The notes: a model not told the origin generated them from the sequence alone. A stretch of DNA of 64,000 nt from Erwinia amylovora (GCF_017161565.1 NZ_CP066796.1:2480001-2544000); one strand, 5' to 3'. Shown: positions 9,626-20,016, counted from the stretch's first letter. A program made the numbers and translations.

Positions 9626-10635
9626 CAGTAGAAATACTCCTGCACCAGCTTCTCGGCCGTTTTCACTGCCATCAGTGCACCGCCAAAGCGCACGTTATCA
9701 GCCACTGACCAGAATTGCAGCAGCTCCGGCATGCCGTAGTCGTTCCTCACGCAGCCAATACTGAGGTGGGCACTGCCAGAGGCATCGCCAACCTGAGTCG
9801 GGAAGTTATTTTCCTCCGTCAGATTGATATCCTCTCGCTGTGCCAGCGCCTCACGCGCTTCTTCGGCGGAAAGCGGGCGCAGATTTTCAATATGCACGAT
9901 CTGTCCATTGCCGTAGAAGACCGGGGCCTGAACGCTGCTGACCGCGATCGGCAAACCTTCGTCCTGCAACACCTTGCGCACCTGCTCAACCAGCTGGCGC
10001 TCTTGCGCTACGCTACCTTCGCCGTCCGCCAACAGGGGCAACATGTTAAACGCCAGCTGGCGGCCAAAATAACCCTCTTCCACCGGCAAACCATTGAGCA
10101 GACGCGCACTCTCTCCGGCCAGCGAATCCACCGCCGCTTTACCGTGCGCTGAAGCGGCCAGCAGGTTAGTCACCTGTAAGCGGCTCAGACCGGCCTGTTC
10201 AATCAGCGGCTTGATGGCGCACAGCAGCTGGCTGGTTAACGCATCGGCCACGCTGACAATATTGCGGTTACGGTAGTCGGCCAGCACTTGCGAATTCACA
10301 TCGGGTACCACCAGCGGCACATCAGGCTCCAGAGCGAACAGGTCGCTACTGTCGATGACCAGGCAACCGGCACTGGCCGCTTCGTCTGCGTAGCGCCCGG
10401 AGGCCTCACGCCCTGCAACAAAGAACGCCAGCTGTGCCTGTGACCAGTCAAAATCTGCCACATCGTGGACGCGCACTGATTTGCCCTGAAAGCGCAGAAC
10501 TTCACCCGCGCTGCGTTCGCTTGCCAACGCGTACAGCTCACCAACCGGGAACTGGCGTTCTGCCAGCAATTCCAGTAAAGCTCCCCCTACTGCGCCCGTT
10601 GCCCCTAAGATAGCGATATTCCAGCCGTCAGACAT
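9625..10635 (-). CDS. usg: Usg, aspartate-semialdehyde dehydrogenase-like protein
   Basis: The 336-residue protein has the ASADH fold: an N-terminal NAD(P)-binding segment [19 protein letters not shown] and a C-terminal half with [22 protein letters not shown]. In true ASADH the catalytic cysteine lies in NPNCSTIQL; the equivalent place here reads [11 protein letters not shown], so that cysteine is absent. This agrees with Usg being a non-catalytic paralogue of unknown role. It sits between pdxB and truA as in E. coli and is probably cotranscribed with truA. Confidence 0.93.
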   Translation of the reverse strand: MSDGWNIAILGATGAVGGALLELLAERQFPVGELYALASERSAGEVLRFQGKSVRVHDVADFDWSQAQLAFFVAGREASGRYADEAASAGCLVIDSSDLFALEPDVPLVVPDVNSQVLADYRNRNIVSVADALTSQLLCAIKPLIEQAGLSRLQVTNLLAASAHGKAAVDSLAGESARLLNGLPVEEGYFGRQLAFNMLPLLADGEGSVAQERQLVEQVRKVLQDEGLPIAVSSVQAPVFYGNGQIVHIENLRPLSAEEAREALAQREDINLTEENNFPTQVGDASGSAHLSIGCVRNDYGMPELLQFWSVADNVRFGGALMAVKTAEKLVQEYFY

Positions 10636-10746
10636 GTTGGTTTACTCCAGACAATGACATAAAAATGAAAGGCGGTGAGTTTACCGCCCAAAGATTCAGA
10701 ATTTTCCCGTGACAGGCAGGGAATGATGATAGCGCGAAATGGTGGC

Positions 10747-11880
10747 TCAACGCCTGGGGTGATCCGCGTTAAAACCCAGCCTGTTCAGCAAGGTGGCCGT
10801 TGCCGCGTTATCGCATTCAACCCGCAAAGAGGACCATTCCCGGCGCTGGTGATAATTCTTGCGCAAACGGTCAAACTCACCGGTGATGGCCGCGCCACGC
10901 CGCAGCGGTGCATCATCGCGGCGCACATCATACACCAGATGGACCAGACGTTTCAGCGTTGCCTGACAAAGCTCGCCACTCAGGGTAATGCAGCCAAACT
11001 CCGGCGCGGGGAGCAGCGTATCCAGCGCTACCTGCTGTGGCTGGCCAATAAATTGTGTCCAGGCTTCAAACACCTGGGTCGTGCCGCGCGCTTTTCCTTC
11101 AAGGGTATAACCGGCAATATGGGCAGTAGCGATATCCACCTTCGCCAGCAGCGGCAGCGACAGATCCGGTTCCGCTTCCCAGACGTCCAGCACCACGCTA
11201 AGGTCGTCGCGCTGCTCCAGCACCTTCAGCAGCGCTGCGTTATCCACTACCGCACCACGGCAGGCATTTATCAGAATGGAGCCTGGCTTCAGGCTGCACA
11301 GCAGCGCTTCATCAGCCATATGCCGGGTTTGATATGGCCCATCCTTAAACAGCGGGGTATGAAAAGTGAGCACGTCCGCTTGCGCCACCAGCTGCGACAG
11401 CGACAGGAAATCTCCTTCATCACCGCGGTCGGCACGCGGAGGATCGCACAGCAGGGTGCGAATGCCCAGCGCCGCAAGCCGGGCCTGTAAACGGCCGCCA
11501 ACATTGCCCACGCCGACAATACCAACGGTGCGATCGGTTAACTGAAAACCGTCGCGCTCGGCCAGCAGAAGCAGCGCTGAAAAGACGTATTCCACCACCG
11601 CTATGGCATTGCAGCCCGGTGCCGACGAGAAAGCAATCCCCTGCCGTTGCAGGAATGCTTCGTCGATATGGTCGGTGCCTGCGGTTGCGGTGCCGACAAA
11701 CTTTACCGGTTTTCCGCTCAGTAGCCCGGCGTCGACCTGAGTCACCGAACGCACCATCAGAGCATCGGCATCTTCCAGCTGCGCCTGGGGGATCGGCCGC
11801 CCAGCCACCGCCACCACATCGCCGGTGCGACTGAACAGTTCACGCGCATAAGGCATATTTTCATCAACAAGGATTTTCAC
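10747..11880 (-). CDS. pdxB: PdxB, erythronate-4-phosphate dehydrogenase
   Basis: PdxB oxidises 4-phospho-D-erythronate in the DXP-dependent pathway to pyridoxal 5'-phosphate. The GTG at 11880 gives the family N-terminus [16 protein letters not shown] and 377 residues; the upstream in-frame ATG at 11964 does not match family proteins. The NAD-binding Rossmann motif is [16 protein letters not shown], and the catalytic Arg/Glu/His set is seen in the [17 protein letters not shown] and [16 protein letters not shown] segments. It is followed on the same strand by usg and truA. Confidence 0.96.
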   Translation of the reverse strand: MKILVDENMPYARELFSRTGDVVAVAGRPIPQAQLEDADALMVRSVTQVDAGLLSGKPVKFVGTATAGTDHIDEAFLQRQGIAFSSAPGCNAIAVVEYVFSALLLLAERDGFQLTDRTVGIVGVGNVGGRLQARLAALGIRTLLCDPPRADRGDEGDFLSLSQLVAQADVLTFHTPLFKDGPYQTRHMADEALLCSLKPGSILINACRGAVVDNAALLKVLEQRDDLSVVLDVWEAEPDLSLPLLAKVDIATAHIAGYTLEGKARGTTQVFEAWTQFIGQPQQVALDTLLPAPEFGCITLSGELCQATLKRLVHLVYDVRRDDAPLRRGAAITGEFDRLRKNYHQRREWSSLRVECDNAATATLLNRLGFNADHPRR

Positions 11881-12023
11881 GATCGGATTCCAGCCAATTA
11901 CAGAAGGGGGTATTCTGCCATAAGCCCGGCAGAGAGGCATCTTCAGCGCCGGGACAAATGGCACGAGCGGCGAAACATGCCCGTTCAGCGGGCTTCCCTC
12001 ATGTCAGCACCCTATCCGCCTGG

Positions 12024-12812
12024 CTAATGGCTGCCGGATACCCGGCTACGGTAGCGCTCCGGCGTGGTGCCCGACTGCTGCTGAAACATGACGATCAGCG
12101 CCGACGCCGAGTTGTATCCAAGATCGAGCGCCACCTCCTGCACACTCTTCCCCTGCTCCAGCAGAGAAATGGCATGCAGAAAGCGCAGACGCTGCCGCCA
12201 CTCGCTGAACGACATTCCCAACAGCGCCTGACAGCGCCGGGATAGCGTACGTTCGCTGGTAAACACGCGTTGCGCCCACTGCGCCAGCGTGGTGTTATCC
12301 GCCGGATTGTGCTCCAGCGCCTTTAACACCGGAGCCAGCATTTTGTCAGCGGTGGAGGGCAAATAACTTTGCTGGCTTTGCGCCTCGCACAGCTTGTCCA
12401 ACAGCACTGCGCACAGGCGTAAATCCTGTTCACTTTGCGGCACCAACAGTTCGCGCGCGGCACAATCCTCGATTATCGCATGCACCACCGGACCGACGCG
12501 CAACAGGCACGCCCGCTGCGGCAGACCGTGGCAAAACTCTTCAGCGATATTCAGCGTACGAAAATGCGCCTGCTTATGATTGTAACTGGCATGCTGGTGG
12601 CCAGGCGGGATCCAGATGGGCAGCCCGGGGGGCGTCAACAGGCGTTCCCCTTCGACCTGCATCTCCAGCACGTTGCAGGTGACAAAAACAACCTGTCCCC
12701 AGCGATGCTGGTGCGGTAGATAGCCGGTGCGGGCATTCGCCTGCTCGTAGCGGAAGAAGATCCGCAGCCGTTCGGCATCCGTAGGTGCGGTATAAGTCAG
12801 CTGATTTATCAT
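12024..12812 (-). CDS. AraC-family transcriptional regulator
   Basis: This 262-residue regulator has an N-terminal cupin-like sensor half (residues about 5-140, with PPGLPIWIPPGHQHASYNHKQAHFRTL) and two C-terminal helix-turn-helix motifs, the second ending in the AraC signature (VQEVALDLGYNSASALIVMFQQQSGTTPERYR). It is transcribed away from the DMT transporter at 12914, and the two starts lie about 100 bp apart. It therefore probably controls that exporter. The ligand cannot be told from sequence. Confidence 0.9.
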   Translation of the reverse strand: MINQLTYTAPTDAERLRIFFRYEQANARTGYLPHQHRWGQVVFVTCNVLEMQVEGERLLTPPGLPIWIPPGHQHASYNHKQAHFRTLNIAEEFCHGLPQRACLLRVGPVVHAIIEDCAARELLVPQSEQDLRLCAVLLDKLCEAQSQQSYLPSTADKMLAPVLKALEHNPADNTTLAQWAQRVFTSERTLSRRCQALLGMSFSEWRQRLRFLHAISLLEQGKSVQEVALDLGYNSASALIVMFQQQSGTTPERYRSRVSGSH

Positions 12813-12913
12813 CTTGTCTGCCTGACGGGCAATATTGTCTGGTTTTCGTTATCTGTTTTGAATATGACAAGTATAAACTGGCCCACTCCTCCTGGCTATT
12901 TGAGAACCCCCTG

Positions 12914-13792
12914 ATGAATTGTCTCTTTCCGCTGCTGGCCGTGCTGATCTGGTCAGTCAACGCCATCGTCAGCAAACTGTCTGCTTCAGCAATAGATCCG
13001 GCGGCCATCTCCTTTTATCGCTGGCTGCTGGCGCTGCTGGTATTATCCCCGTTTGCCCTGCCCGGCGTCTGGCGTCATCGCCAGCAGATTAAACAATCCT
13101 GGTGGCGGCTGTTGGTGCTGGGATTGTTAGGCATGGTGATGTACCAAAGCCTGGCTTACTACGCCGCCCACAGCGTGAGCGCCCTGTTTATGGGGATTAT
13201 TGCCGCCCTGATACCGCTGCTTACCGTGCTGCTGAGCGTCGTGGTGATGCGCCTGGCTCCGACGCGTGGCATCCTGCTCGGCAGCCTGCTGTCGTTTTGC
13301 GGGCTGGTATGGCTGGTCAGCCGGGGTGACCCGGCACAATTACTGATCCACGGGCTGGGTAAAGGCGAGATGATGATGTTTGCGGCTTCAACCTCCTACG
13401 CGCTGTATGGCGTGCTGACCAGGCGCTGGGCAATCGCGCTGCCTGACTGGCAGAGTTTGTGGATGCAGATTTTCTTCGGCGTATTGTTACTGACGCCCGT
13501 TTTCCTGCTGGCTCCTGATGTGTCGCTCAATGCACATAATCTTCCCCTGGTGCTGTTTGCCGCGATACCGGCATCGGTCATTGCCCCCTTCCTGTGGATC
13601 CAGGGCGTGATGCGTCTGGGAGCCAGCAGCACCAGCATGTATATGAACCTGGTGCCCATTTTCACCGCTGTTATTGCAGTAGGGTTCCTGCATGAGGCGC
13701 TGCACAGCTACCATTTTATCGGCGGAGGTATCGCACTGGCGGGAGTGATTTTGGCACAGCGTCTGCGCATACCATTGAGCGGACGCCGTTGA
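12914..13792 (+). CDS. DMT-superfamily (EamA) transporter
   Basis: The 292-residue protein is almost wholly hydrophobic, with about ten transmembrane helices arranged as two EamA repeats. Each repeat has the family pattern (SAIDPAAISFYRWLLALLVLSPFALP in the first; LGASSTSMYMNLVPIFTAVIAVGFLHE in the second). Members export amino acids, drugs or metabolites. I took the ATG at 12914 because membrane helix 1 begins at once (MNCLFPLLAVLIWSVNAIVSK). The extra upstream residues of the open frame are polar and overlap the divergent araC start. Confidence 0.88.
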   Translation: MNCLFPLLAVLIWSVNAIVSKLSASAIDPAAISFYRWLLALLVLSPFALPGVWRHRQQIKQSWWRLLVLGLLGMVMYQSLAYYAAHSVSALFMGIIAALIPLLTVLLSVVVMRLAPTRGILLGSLLSFCGLVWLVSRGDPAQLLIHGLGKGEMMMFAASTSYALYGVLTRRWAIALPDWQSLWMQIFFGVLLLTPVFLLAPDVSLNAHNLPLVLFAAIPASVIAPFLWIQGVMRLGASSTSMYMNLVPIFTAVIAVGFLHEALHSYHFIGGGIALAGVILAQRLRIPLSGRR

Positions 13793-13958
13793 TCTTCTGC
13801 GCCCGGCAGTCAATCCTCATCACGATAAAATAAATTGCGGCAAACGGGGCGAATGCTGCGCCTTCCTCTACCTATCGCCGGGCGGGATTGTTATCATAGC
13901 GGATTACCCGTTTGCTCCGGTGCGCCCCGGACGTTGACTCTGACTGAAGGACTTCGCC

Positions 13959-14996
13959 ATGCAACCATTAAGCGGCCCCGGTACGCCGTTACCCGGCGAT
14001 CGCCCGGCGATTGATACCCAATCCGCCACTGTACGCCCCGGTGCAGGCGATCGGCCGTTAACGCCAGCACAGCGCACCACGCTGGAACGTCTTATCGTCA
14101 AGATCATCTCGCTCAGCTCGCTGAAATCTGCCGAGCTGTGGGCCGGGTTGCGCCATGAAATAGGCGTGAAAAACGATGCCGGGCTTCAGGCTCGTCACTT
14201 TCCCCAGGCCGAACAGTTTCTTAATATCCGCCTGGCACAGGTACAGGACAGCCACGCCACGCGCCAGCTGCTGCAACAGCTAAGCGACCTGCTGCCTACA
14301 GGTAATAACCGTCAGGCGGTCAGCGATTTCATCCGCCAGCAGTTTGGTCACACGGTGCTCAGTTCGCTTAACCCGGATCAGCTGCGTCAGGTATTGACCA
14401 TGTTGCAAAACGGCCAGATGGCCATTCCCCTGCCACAGCAAGGCCATGCGACCGATCGCACGCTGCTGCCAGCGGAACATCATGCCCTCAATCAGCAAAT
14501 TTCGCGTCTTGCTGCTGCCACCGGGGAACAGCCGGTCAAACTATGGGCGTCACTGCTGAAAGTGGTCAATTTGCACAGCGGCGACCCGATCCCATCGCGC
14601 TTGTTCCCGTTGCTGAACCAGTATTTGCAGGCCAGCCAGATTGTTACGCAGCACGCGACTTCTTCGCTGTCACAGCTGACCGCCACGCTGAAGCAGCCAC
14701 TGGACACCGGCGAACAGCGGCTGCTGGAGGATTACAGCCAGCAGCGTTTTAACGCCACGCCACAGACGGTGCTCAGTGCAACGCAGATACAGGATCTGCT
14801 AAATTTGCTGTTCAGCCGCCGCGCCGAGCGCCTGCTGGAGCAACCCGTTGCCGACAGTACACTGCAGCCAAAACCGATTGCTATGCCAGTCTGGGGGGCG
14901 CTGCCGCCAGTGCTGCAACCGCTGGCCAGCCGGCCAGTATTGACCGCCTTTGCGGCGTTCATCCTGCTGGGGCTGGTGCTGTGGATGCTGTTGTAA
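13959..14996 (+). CDS. flk: Flk, flagellar biosynthesis regulator
   Basis: Flk is a membrane-anchored protein that prevents premature secretion of the anti-sigma factor FlgM during flagellar assembly and so helps the hook-to-filament switch. The 345-residue protein has a long soluble, cytoplasmic part and a single C-terminal hydrophobic anchor (about residues 325-343, VLTAFAAFILLGLVLWMLL). It lies between pdxB and fabB as in E. coli, although a regulator/transporter pair has been added between pdxB and flk. Confidence 0.9.
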   Translation: MQPLSGPGTPLPGDRPAIDTQSATVRPGAGDRPLTPAQRTTLERLIVKIISLSSLKSAELWAGLRHEIGVKNDAGLQARHFPQAEQFLNIRLAQVQDSHATRQLLQQLSDLLPTGNNRQAVSDFIRQQFGHTVLSSLNPDQLRQVLTMLQNGQMAIPLPQQGHATDRTLLPAEHHALNQQISRLAAATGEQPVKLWASLLKVVNLHSGDPIPSRLFPLLNQYLQASQIVTQHATSSLSQLTATLKQPLDTGEQRLLEDYSQQRFNATPQTVLSATQIQDLLNLLFSRRAERLLEQPVADSTLQPKPIAMPVWGALPPVLQPLASRPVLTAFAAFILLGLVLWMLL

Positions 14997-14997
14997 T

Positions 14998-15450
14998 TCA
15001 GCAGCCGCAGTCGGGCTGCGTGGTCGCTTCAGGCCAGCGGCCTGGTTCATCCCCTTGCGTGATCGGATGCTGATCGCGCCGCCAGAAATCCAGCCCGCCA
15101 ATCAGTTCTTTCACCTTAAACCCTGCGGCTGCCAGCTTCCACGCCCCCCTGGTAGAGCCGTTACAGCCGATGCCGTCGCAATAAGTGATATACACTTTGT
15201 CACGATCCAGTAGCGCCAGAGTGGTGGCATCCATCGTGCGATGAGGAAAACTGATGGCACCACAAATATGTCCGGCGTGATACTGCTGCGGTGAGCGCGT
15301 ATCAATCACCACAATCTCTGCTACGGCGTTTGTCATGTCCTGCGCCACATCCCAGGCATCGGCATAGTAAGCCAGCTTTTCCGCGAGCCATGCCTCACTG
15401 TGTCGTGGAGAAGGAGGGGGAAATTGTAATACCGCAGAAAAGTCACTCAT
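14998..15450 (-). CDS. Rhodanese-domain protein
   Basis: A single rhodanese domain fills this 150-residue protein. The conserved DTRSPQQYHAGHICGAISFPHR and the active-site loop ITYCDGIGCNGSTRGAW are clear, with the catalytic Cys in the YCDGIGCNG loop. It ends in PDCGC. Such proteins carry sulfur as a cysteine persulfide. The start at 15450 follows AGGAG and gives MSDFSAVLQFPPPSP; the frame is open to 15486. It is divergent from the MocR-type regulator at 15541, and repeat sequences between the two suggest that this gene is its target. Confidence 0.85.
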   Translation of the reverse strand: MSDFSAVLQFPPPSPRHSEAWLAEKLAYYADAWDVAQDMTNAVAEIVVIDTRSPQQYHAGHICGAISFPHRTMDATTLALLDRDKVYITYCDGIGCNGSTRGAWKLAAAGFKVKELIGGLDFWRRDQHPITQGDEPGRWPEATTQPDCGC

Positions 15451-15496
15451 AAGGAACTCCTGATATGTATTGTGTGTTGCTATCATAAGCGGACAA

Positions 15497-15540
15497 GGTC
15501 TTAATCATAAGACCCATTCAGCCACCCTGATAAGACCCAT
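15497..15540. promoter_or_regulatory. Candidate operator for the MocR-type regulator
   Basis: A perfect inverted repeat GGTCTTA-ATCA-TAAGACC spans 15497-15514. The sequence ATAAGACCCAT occurs at 15507-15517 and again at 15530-15540, a direct repeat with 23-bp spacing. MocR/PdxR regulators are known to bind direct plus inverted repeats next to their own gene. The last repeat ends exactly at the regulator's ATG and occupies the place of its ribosome binding site, which suggests autoregulation. Confidence 0.65.
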
Positions 15541-16971
15541 ATGGCGCAAACCAACGTCCCTTTCCTCACCTTGTTCAACACGCAGCCTGCCGCCACGCTG
15601 CGCGCCAGAGTGTGCGCCATGCTGCGTCAGGCCATCGCCAGCGGCACCTTAGCGGCGGGAACGCGCCTGCCATCATCGCGGCTGCTGGCCAGCGATCTTT
15701 CCCTGTCGCGGGTCACCATTGAGGCTGCTTATGGCCAGCTTGAGAGCGAAGGCTATCTGTCGCGCCACAGCGGCAAAGGAACATTCGTTGCCCTCTTTCC
15801 CGGACGCACGGTGCGCCGCAGCCTGCCCGCGCCGATACCGGTGTTATCAGCACGCGGTCAGAGGATTATCGCAAAAGGGGGCTGTGACGATCCGCCGTTT
15901 CCTCAGGCTTTTGCCGCTGGCTCCCCCGATCTGCGCGCCTTTCCGCAACACCTGTGGCGGCGTCTGACGCAACAGCGCCTGGCGTCTGGCGGTGAGTCGC
16001 TAATGGGTTACGGCGACCCGTTGGGGCTGCCGGCGCTACGCCAGGCGGTGGCACATTACCTTGGCCAGTCACGCGGAGTGCGCTGTACGGCAGACCAGGT
16101 GGTGATTGTCACCAGTTCACAGCAGGCGCTGCAGATGATCGCCCTGCTACTCTGCGACCAGGGCGATCGGGTATGGATGGAGGACCCGGGCTATCCCGGC
16201 GCTTATCACGCCTTTCACAGCGCTGGGGCAGAAGTGTGTGCCATTGCCACCGACCAACAGGGGGCGATAATTGGCCGTACTGCCGCGCCGCGCCTGGTGT
16301 ATCTCACCCCTTCTCACCAGTATCCCACCGGCTGCACGCTCAGTGGCCAACGGCGGCTGGCATGGCTTGATTTCGCCCGCCGTAACCAGTGCTGGCTGAT
16401 TGAGGATGATTACGACAGCGAGTTCCACTACGACGGGCGGCCTCTGCCGGCGCTACAGGGACTGGAGGAGCGGGCGCGCGTGCTATACATTGGCACGTTT
16501 TCCAAAGTCCTGTTCCCTTCGCTGCGGCTGGCTTATCTGGTGGTGCCGGATGCCCTGGTCGATCCGTTACGCCGCCAGCGTAGCCTGATGGATGGTCACA
16601 GCGCGCAGCTGATGCAGGCCGTAACCGCTGACTTTATCCAGCATGGTCACTTTGCTGCCCATCTGCGCCTGATGCGCCAGCTGTATGCCAGCCGCCGTAA
16701 TCTCCTGATTGACGAGCTGAACGATAAACTGGCGCATCGCCTCAGCCTGTTTCCGCACCAGGGAGGGTTACAGCTAACGGTAGCTTTGAACACCGGGGAT
16801 GAACAGCAGTTGACCCGACAGGCATTACGGCACGGGCTATTGCTGCCGCGCCTGTCGCCGCTGTATCGCCAGCAGCCTGCGCGTGCAGGCTGGCTGCTCG
16901 GTTTTTCGGCATTGCAGCCTGACGAGCTGGTGCAGGCGGTGAATAAACTCGCCCGGCTTTGCCGCCTTTAA
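15541..16971 (+). CDS. MocR/PdxR-type regulator (GntR HTH fused to class I aminotransferase domain)
   Basis: The 476-residue protein has an N-terminal winged helix of the GntR type (about residues 15-85: LRARVCAMLRQAIASGTLAAGTRLPSSR...ATIEAAYGQLESEGYLSRHSGKGTFV) and a fold-type I aminotransferase domain. The latter includes the GYGDPLGLPALRQAV, IEDDYDSEFHYDGRPLPAL and TFSKVLFPSLRLAYLV segments; the lysine of GTFSK would bind PLP. MocR proteins sense PLP or an amino acid-PLP adduct. It is divergent from the rhodanese gene. It resembles PdxR in architecture, but which genes it controls is inference. No Shine-Dalgarno is visible. Confidence 0.9.
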   Translation: MAQTNVPFLTLFNTQPAATLRARVCAMLRQAIASGTLAAGTRLPSSRLLASDLSLSRVTIEAAYGQLESEGYLSRHSGKGTFVALFPGRTVRRSLPAPIPVLSARGQRIIAKGGCDDPPFPQAFAAGSPDLRAFPQHLWRRLTQQRLASGGESLMGYGDPLGLPALRQAVAHYLGQSRGVRCTADQVVIVTSSQQALQMIALLLCDQGDRVWMEDPGYPGAYHAFHSAGAEVCAIATDQQGAIIGRTAAPRLVYLTPSHQYPTGCTLSGQRRLAWLDFARRNQCWLIEDDYDSEFHYDGRPLPALQGLEERARVLYIGTFSKVLFPSLRLAYLVVPDALVDPLRRQRSLMDGHSAQLMQAVTADFIQHGHFAAHLRLMRQLYASRRNLLIDELNDKLAHRLSLFPHQGGLQLTVALNTGDEQQLTRQALRHGLLLPRLSPLYRQQPARAGWLLGFSALQPDELVQAVNKLARLCRL

Positions 16972-17022
16972 TGCCCACTCGCAGATCGGCGGATGGGTTT
17001 TGCAAACGCCACGGTTGCTGGC

Positions 17023-18531
17023 TCAGGCTGCTGCGCGCGCATGCGCGTGTGAACGTTCAAACTGTGCGGCAATCAGCGCCACCGTTTCATCCCACCTGCC
17101 ATCACGGCGTTGCCGCATGGGATAGAGAAGATAGCCGGTGGTGACGGCTTTAGCGTTGTTCAATCTGATAGCCCGGTACGATGCCGAACAGCGGCAGATC
17201 GTCACCCGCATTGACCCGATCCCCGCATGGCAGCATAAAGCGCTGCGCCAGATCCTGTACGCACGGGGCCAGCGCAATCAGGTCAGGGGCAAACGGTGCT
17301 TCAAAGACCATTTCCCAACCGGGACTTGCCTGGTTCAGCACCCGGAACAGGCCGTGATGCTCAGGCGCATCGACCAACGGGTTGCGCGCCTGATGCAGAC
17401 TGACAGGATAGTCTGCGTAGCCCGCGCGTCCCAGCCGACGCAGATTGATCCAGGCGGCAAGGATCCCTGCTCCGATCGCGAGTTTTCAGAGGCTTAGCGG
17501 CAGGCACAAAATTTGCCCGACCGGAAATCCGACTCGCCTCAGGGGTAATGACCATCGCCGGGCAGCTCCATAAAATGCCGATCGCGGGTAATAAAGACGC
17601 TGCTGGCATACGGGCGAAGGCCATTTTTGTGAAAATCCACGCCGGGTGAATCACACCCGTGTAAACCCTGCAGACGCTGCCGCACCGCAGTAAGGCGATC
17701 GCTGCTACGCGCATCGGGGATCACAGACCGCCGCCGTTCCTCACTGACGTTGAGCAGGCTCGAATACAGCCAGCCGGTCAGGCTGTCCAGGTGCAGCCAC
17801 GGACGTTGCTGCAAATTATGCTCACGCACCAACAGTTCGGTGATTTCGGCTATTGTTGCGTATTTTCACAGTTGAATTAATGGTGGTTCCACCGCAGCTG
17901 ACAATGGCTGCGACCTGACGCCCACGAGCGTGTTGTGGGTGGATAATGCGTAGCAAGGCGCGACAGCATATGCGTCTGTCGCCGCCGGGCACGCGCAGAC
18001 AATTGTCGGAACCTGATCCCGGCGGGCTGGCAGCATGCACTACGCAGTAATGCGTCCCTTCGCTGCACTACATCACCAGTTCGCCTGGCAGTCCTGCACG
18101 TAACGATTCAGGTGCGATGCGGCTTAGCTGATTTGATGGCGTACCTGAAGGTGAGTTTACCACCGCTGCGAGAGATGCCCATCGCCTGTGGCCAGCCGGC
18201 CCAGCGCACGATGCAGCGGGCCACCTTCTGTTCAAAGAGCAGTGACTCGCCGGCAAAAACGTCCATCAGGCTGTTGGCGTTACAGGCAGTTGTCAGCCAT
18301 GTGGCGGCAATGGCCTGCAGGCCCGGAACTGTTACCATGTTAAATAGAAAGTGCCCTGACTGCGGGCGGATCGCTCCGAAAGTAGAGCGCCACCTCGTCG
18401 GGCAATTCAGCATTACTGGCTGGGCCATCCCACGGAATGGCAAAGAGGGATGGCAACTGGCGGCGCACGAAGCCAGCAGCTAATGCCCTCACAGGGATCA
18501 TAAGGCCATGACACCTTAATAGCCCATTCAT
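17023..18531 (-). pseudogene. Decayed PLP-dependent (group II) decarboxylase
   Basis: No intact frame exists, but consecutive fragments read on the reverse strand join into one decarboxylase of about 500 residues. From the N-terminal side these are: SLFAIPWDGPASNAELPDE (near 18450); a segment with DANSLMDVFAGESLLFEQKVARCIVRWAGWPQAMGIS.SGGKLT (18130-18330), the region preceding the cofactor site; HYC..HAASPPG..SDNCLRV and VAAIVSCGGTTINSTV (17850-18060); WLHLDSLTGWLYSSLL, then DFHKNGLRPYASSVF with the PLP-binding lysine (17600-17800); ILAAWINLRRLGRAGYADY (17400-17470); and the C-terminus through LFGIVPGYQIEQR to 17023. Several frameshifts and stops separate them. The pattern resembles L-2,4-diaminobutyrate or aspartate decarboxylase-like enzymes; the exact substrate is lost. 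Confidence 0.85.
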
Positions 18532-18727
18532 ATTAAGGTTTGATTTTACTTACTATTAGACGGGGATCAGGCCGATCTGACGATCGGCGGTCAAAGCGGG
18601 ATCGGTGAGCGACAGGCGAGCTTTAAGTCGGGAGAGGACAGCGATTGGCAGGCTGCCGCAAAGGCCGCAACCCGTGGTGCGGGAAGAACAGAGGGGACGA
18701 CGGATTCGCCCCCTCCCCGTGAAAGGG

Positions 18728-19951
18728 TCAGGCCAGCTTGCGCATCACCAGGGTGGCGTTGGTACCACCGAAGCCGAAGCTGTTAGACATCACGGTAGTC
18801 AGCGGGCGCTCAGTTGGCTCGGTGACGATATCAAAACCTTCAGCCGCCGGATCCAATTCATCAATGTTAATGCTTGGTGCCATGAAACCGTGCTCCAGCA
18901 TCAGCAGCGTGTAGATCGCTTCCTGCACGCCAGCGGCCCCCAGTGAGTGACCGGTCATCGCCTTGGTGGCTGACATCGCCGGGGTTTTGCCCGGGAACAC
19001 TGCACGAATGGCGCCCAGCTCTTTCACATCACCCACCGGCGTTGAGGTACCGTGGGTGTTCAGGTAGTCGATTGGCGTGTCCAGGCCTTCCATCGCCATA
19101 CGCATGCAGCGCATTGCGCCTTCGCCCGATGGTGCCACCATATCAGCGCCGTCAGAGGTTGCGCCGTAGCCAACCACTTCAGCATAGATATGAGCACCGC
19201 GCGCCAGCGCGTGCTCCAGCTCTTCGACCACTACCATGCCACCGCCACCGGCAATGACAAAACCATCGCGCGCGGTATCGTAGGTGCGGGAGGCTTTTTC
19301 CGGCGTTTCGTTGTATTTGGTCGACAGTGCGCCCATCGCGTCGAACTCACAGGACATTTCCCAGCACAGCTCTTCGCCACCGCCGGCAAAAACGATGTCC
19401 TGTTTACCCAGTTGGATCTGTTCAACGGCGTTGCCGATGCAGTGCGCGGATGTCGCACAGGCAGAGCTGATGGAATAGTTAACGCCCTGAATTTTGAACG
19501 GTGTGGCCAGGCAGGCTGAAACGCCGGACGCCATCGCTTTGGTCACCATATAGGGGCCAACGCCACGCAGACCTTTGGCACGCATACCATCCACGCTGGC
19601 CGCCTGGTAGAACGGAGAGCCGCCGCCGGAACCGGCAACCAGCCCCACGCGCGGATTATTCTGATATTGCTCTTCAGTTAAGCCTGAGTCTTGCACCGCT
19701 TGCTGCATGGAAAGGAAAGCATAAGCAGACGCATCGCTCATAAAGCGCAGCATTTTGCGGTCGATACGCGCTGCAATGTCTTCTTTAGATAATTTAACAT
19801 TACCCCAGACGTGACTACGCATGCCGGAATCTTTCAGCTCCTGCGAGAAGGTAATACCGGAGCGCCCTGCACGCAATGATGCCAGAACCTCTTCCTGATT
19901 ATTACCAATACTGGAAACGATCCCTAAGCCAGTAATCACAGCACGTTTCAT
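18728..19951 (-). CDS. fabB: FabB, beta-ketoacyl-ACP synthase I
   Basis: FabB condenses malonyl-ACP with acyl-ACP and is essential for unsaturated fatty acid elongation. The 407-residue thiolase-fold protein has the catalytic Cys in [12 protein letters not shown] and the two histidines in [11 protein letters not shown] and TGHSLGAAG. It stands between flk and mnmC as in E. coli. A FadR activator site and a FabR repressor site lie side by side upstream. Confidence 0.98.
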   Translation of the reverse strand: MKRAVITGLGIVSSIGNNQEEVLASLRAGRSGITFSQELKDSGMRSHVWGNVKLSKEDIAARIDRKMLRFMSDASAYAFLSMQQAVQDSGLTEEQYQNNPRVGLVAGSGGGSPFYQAASVDGMRAKGLRGVGPYMVTKAMASGVSACLATPFKIQGVNYSISSACATSAHCIGNAVEQIQLGKQDIVFAGGGEELCWEMSCEFDAMGALSTKYNETPEKASRTYDTARDGFVIAGGGGMVVVEELEHALARGAHIYAEVVGYGATSDGADMVAPSGEGAMRCMRMAMEGLDTPIDYLNTHGTSTPVGDVKELGAIRAVFPGKTPAMSATKAMTGHSLGAAGVQEAIYTLLMLEHGFMAPSINIDELDPAAEGFDIVTEPTERPLTTVMSNSFGFGGTNATLVMRKLA

Positions 19952-19997
19952 TCAATACCTCTTCCACTTCTTTAATATAGGATTCGGGAAACACTTT

Positions 19998-20015
19998 AGC
20001 TTACAGTTGTACGCC
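19998..20015 (-). promoter_or_regulatory. FabR site of fabB
   Basis: The reverse strand reads GGCGTACAACTGTAAGCT, close to the FabR palindrome AGCGTACA..TGTACGCT. It directly abuts the FadR site. FabR represses fabB when unsaturated acyl chains are plentiful. Confidence 0.75.
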
Positions 20016-20016
20016 G

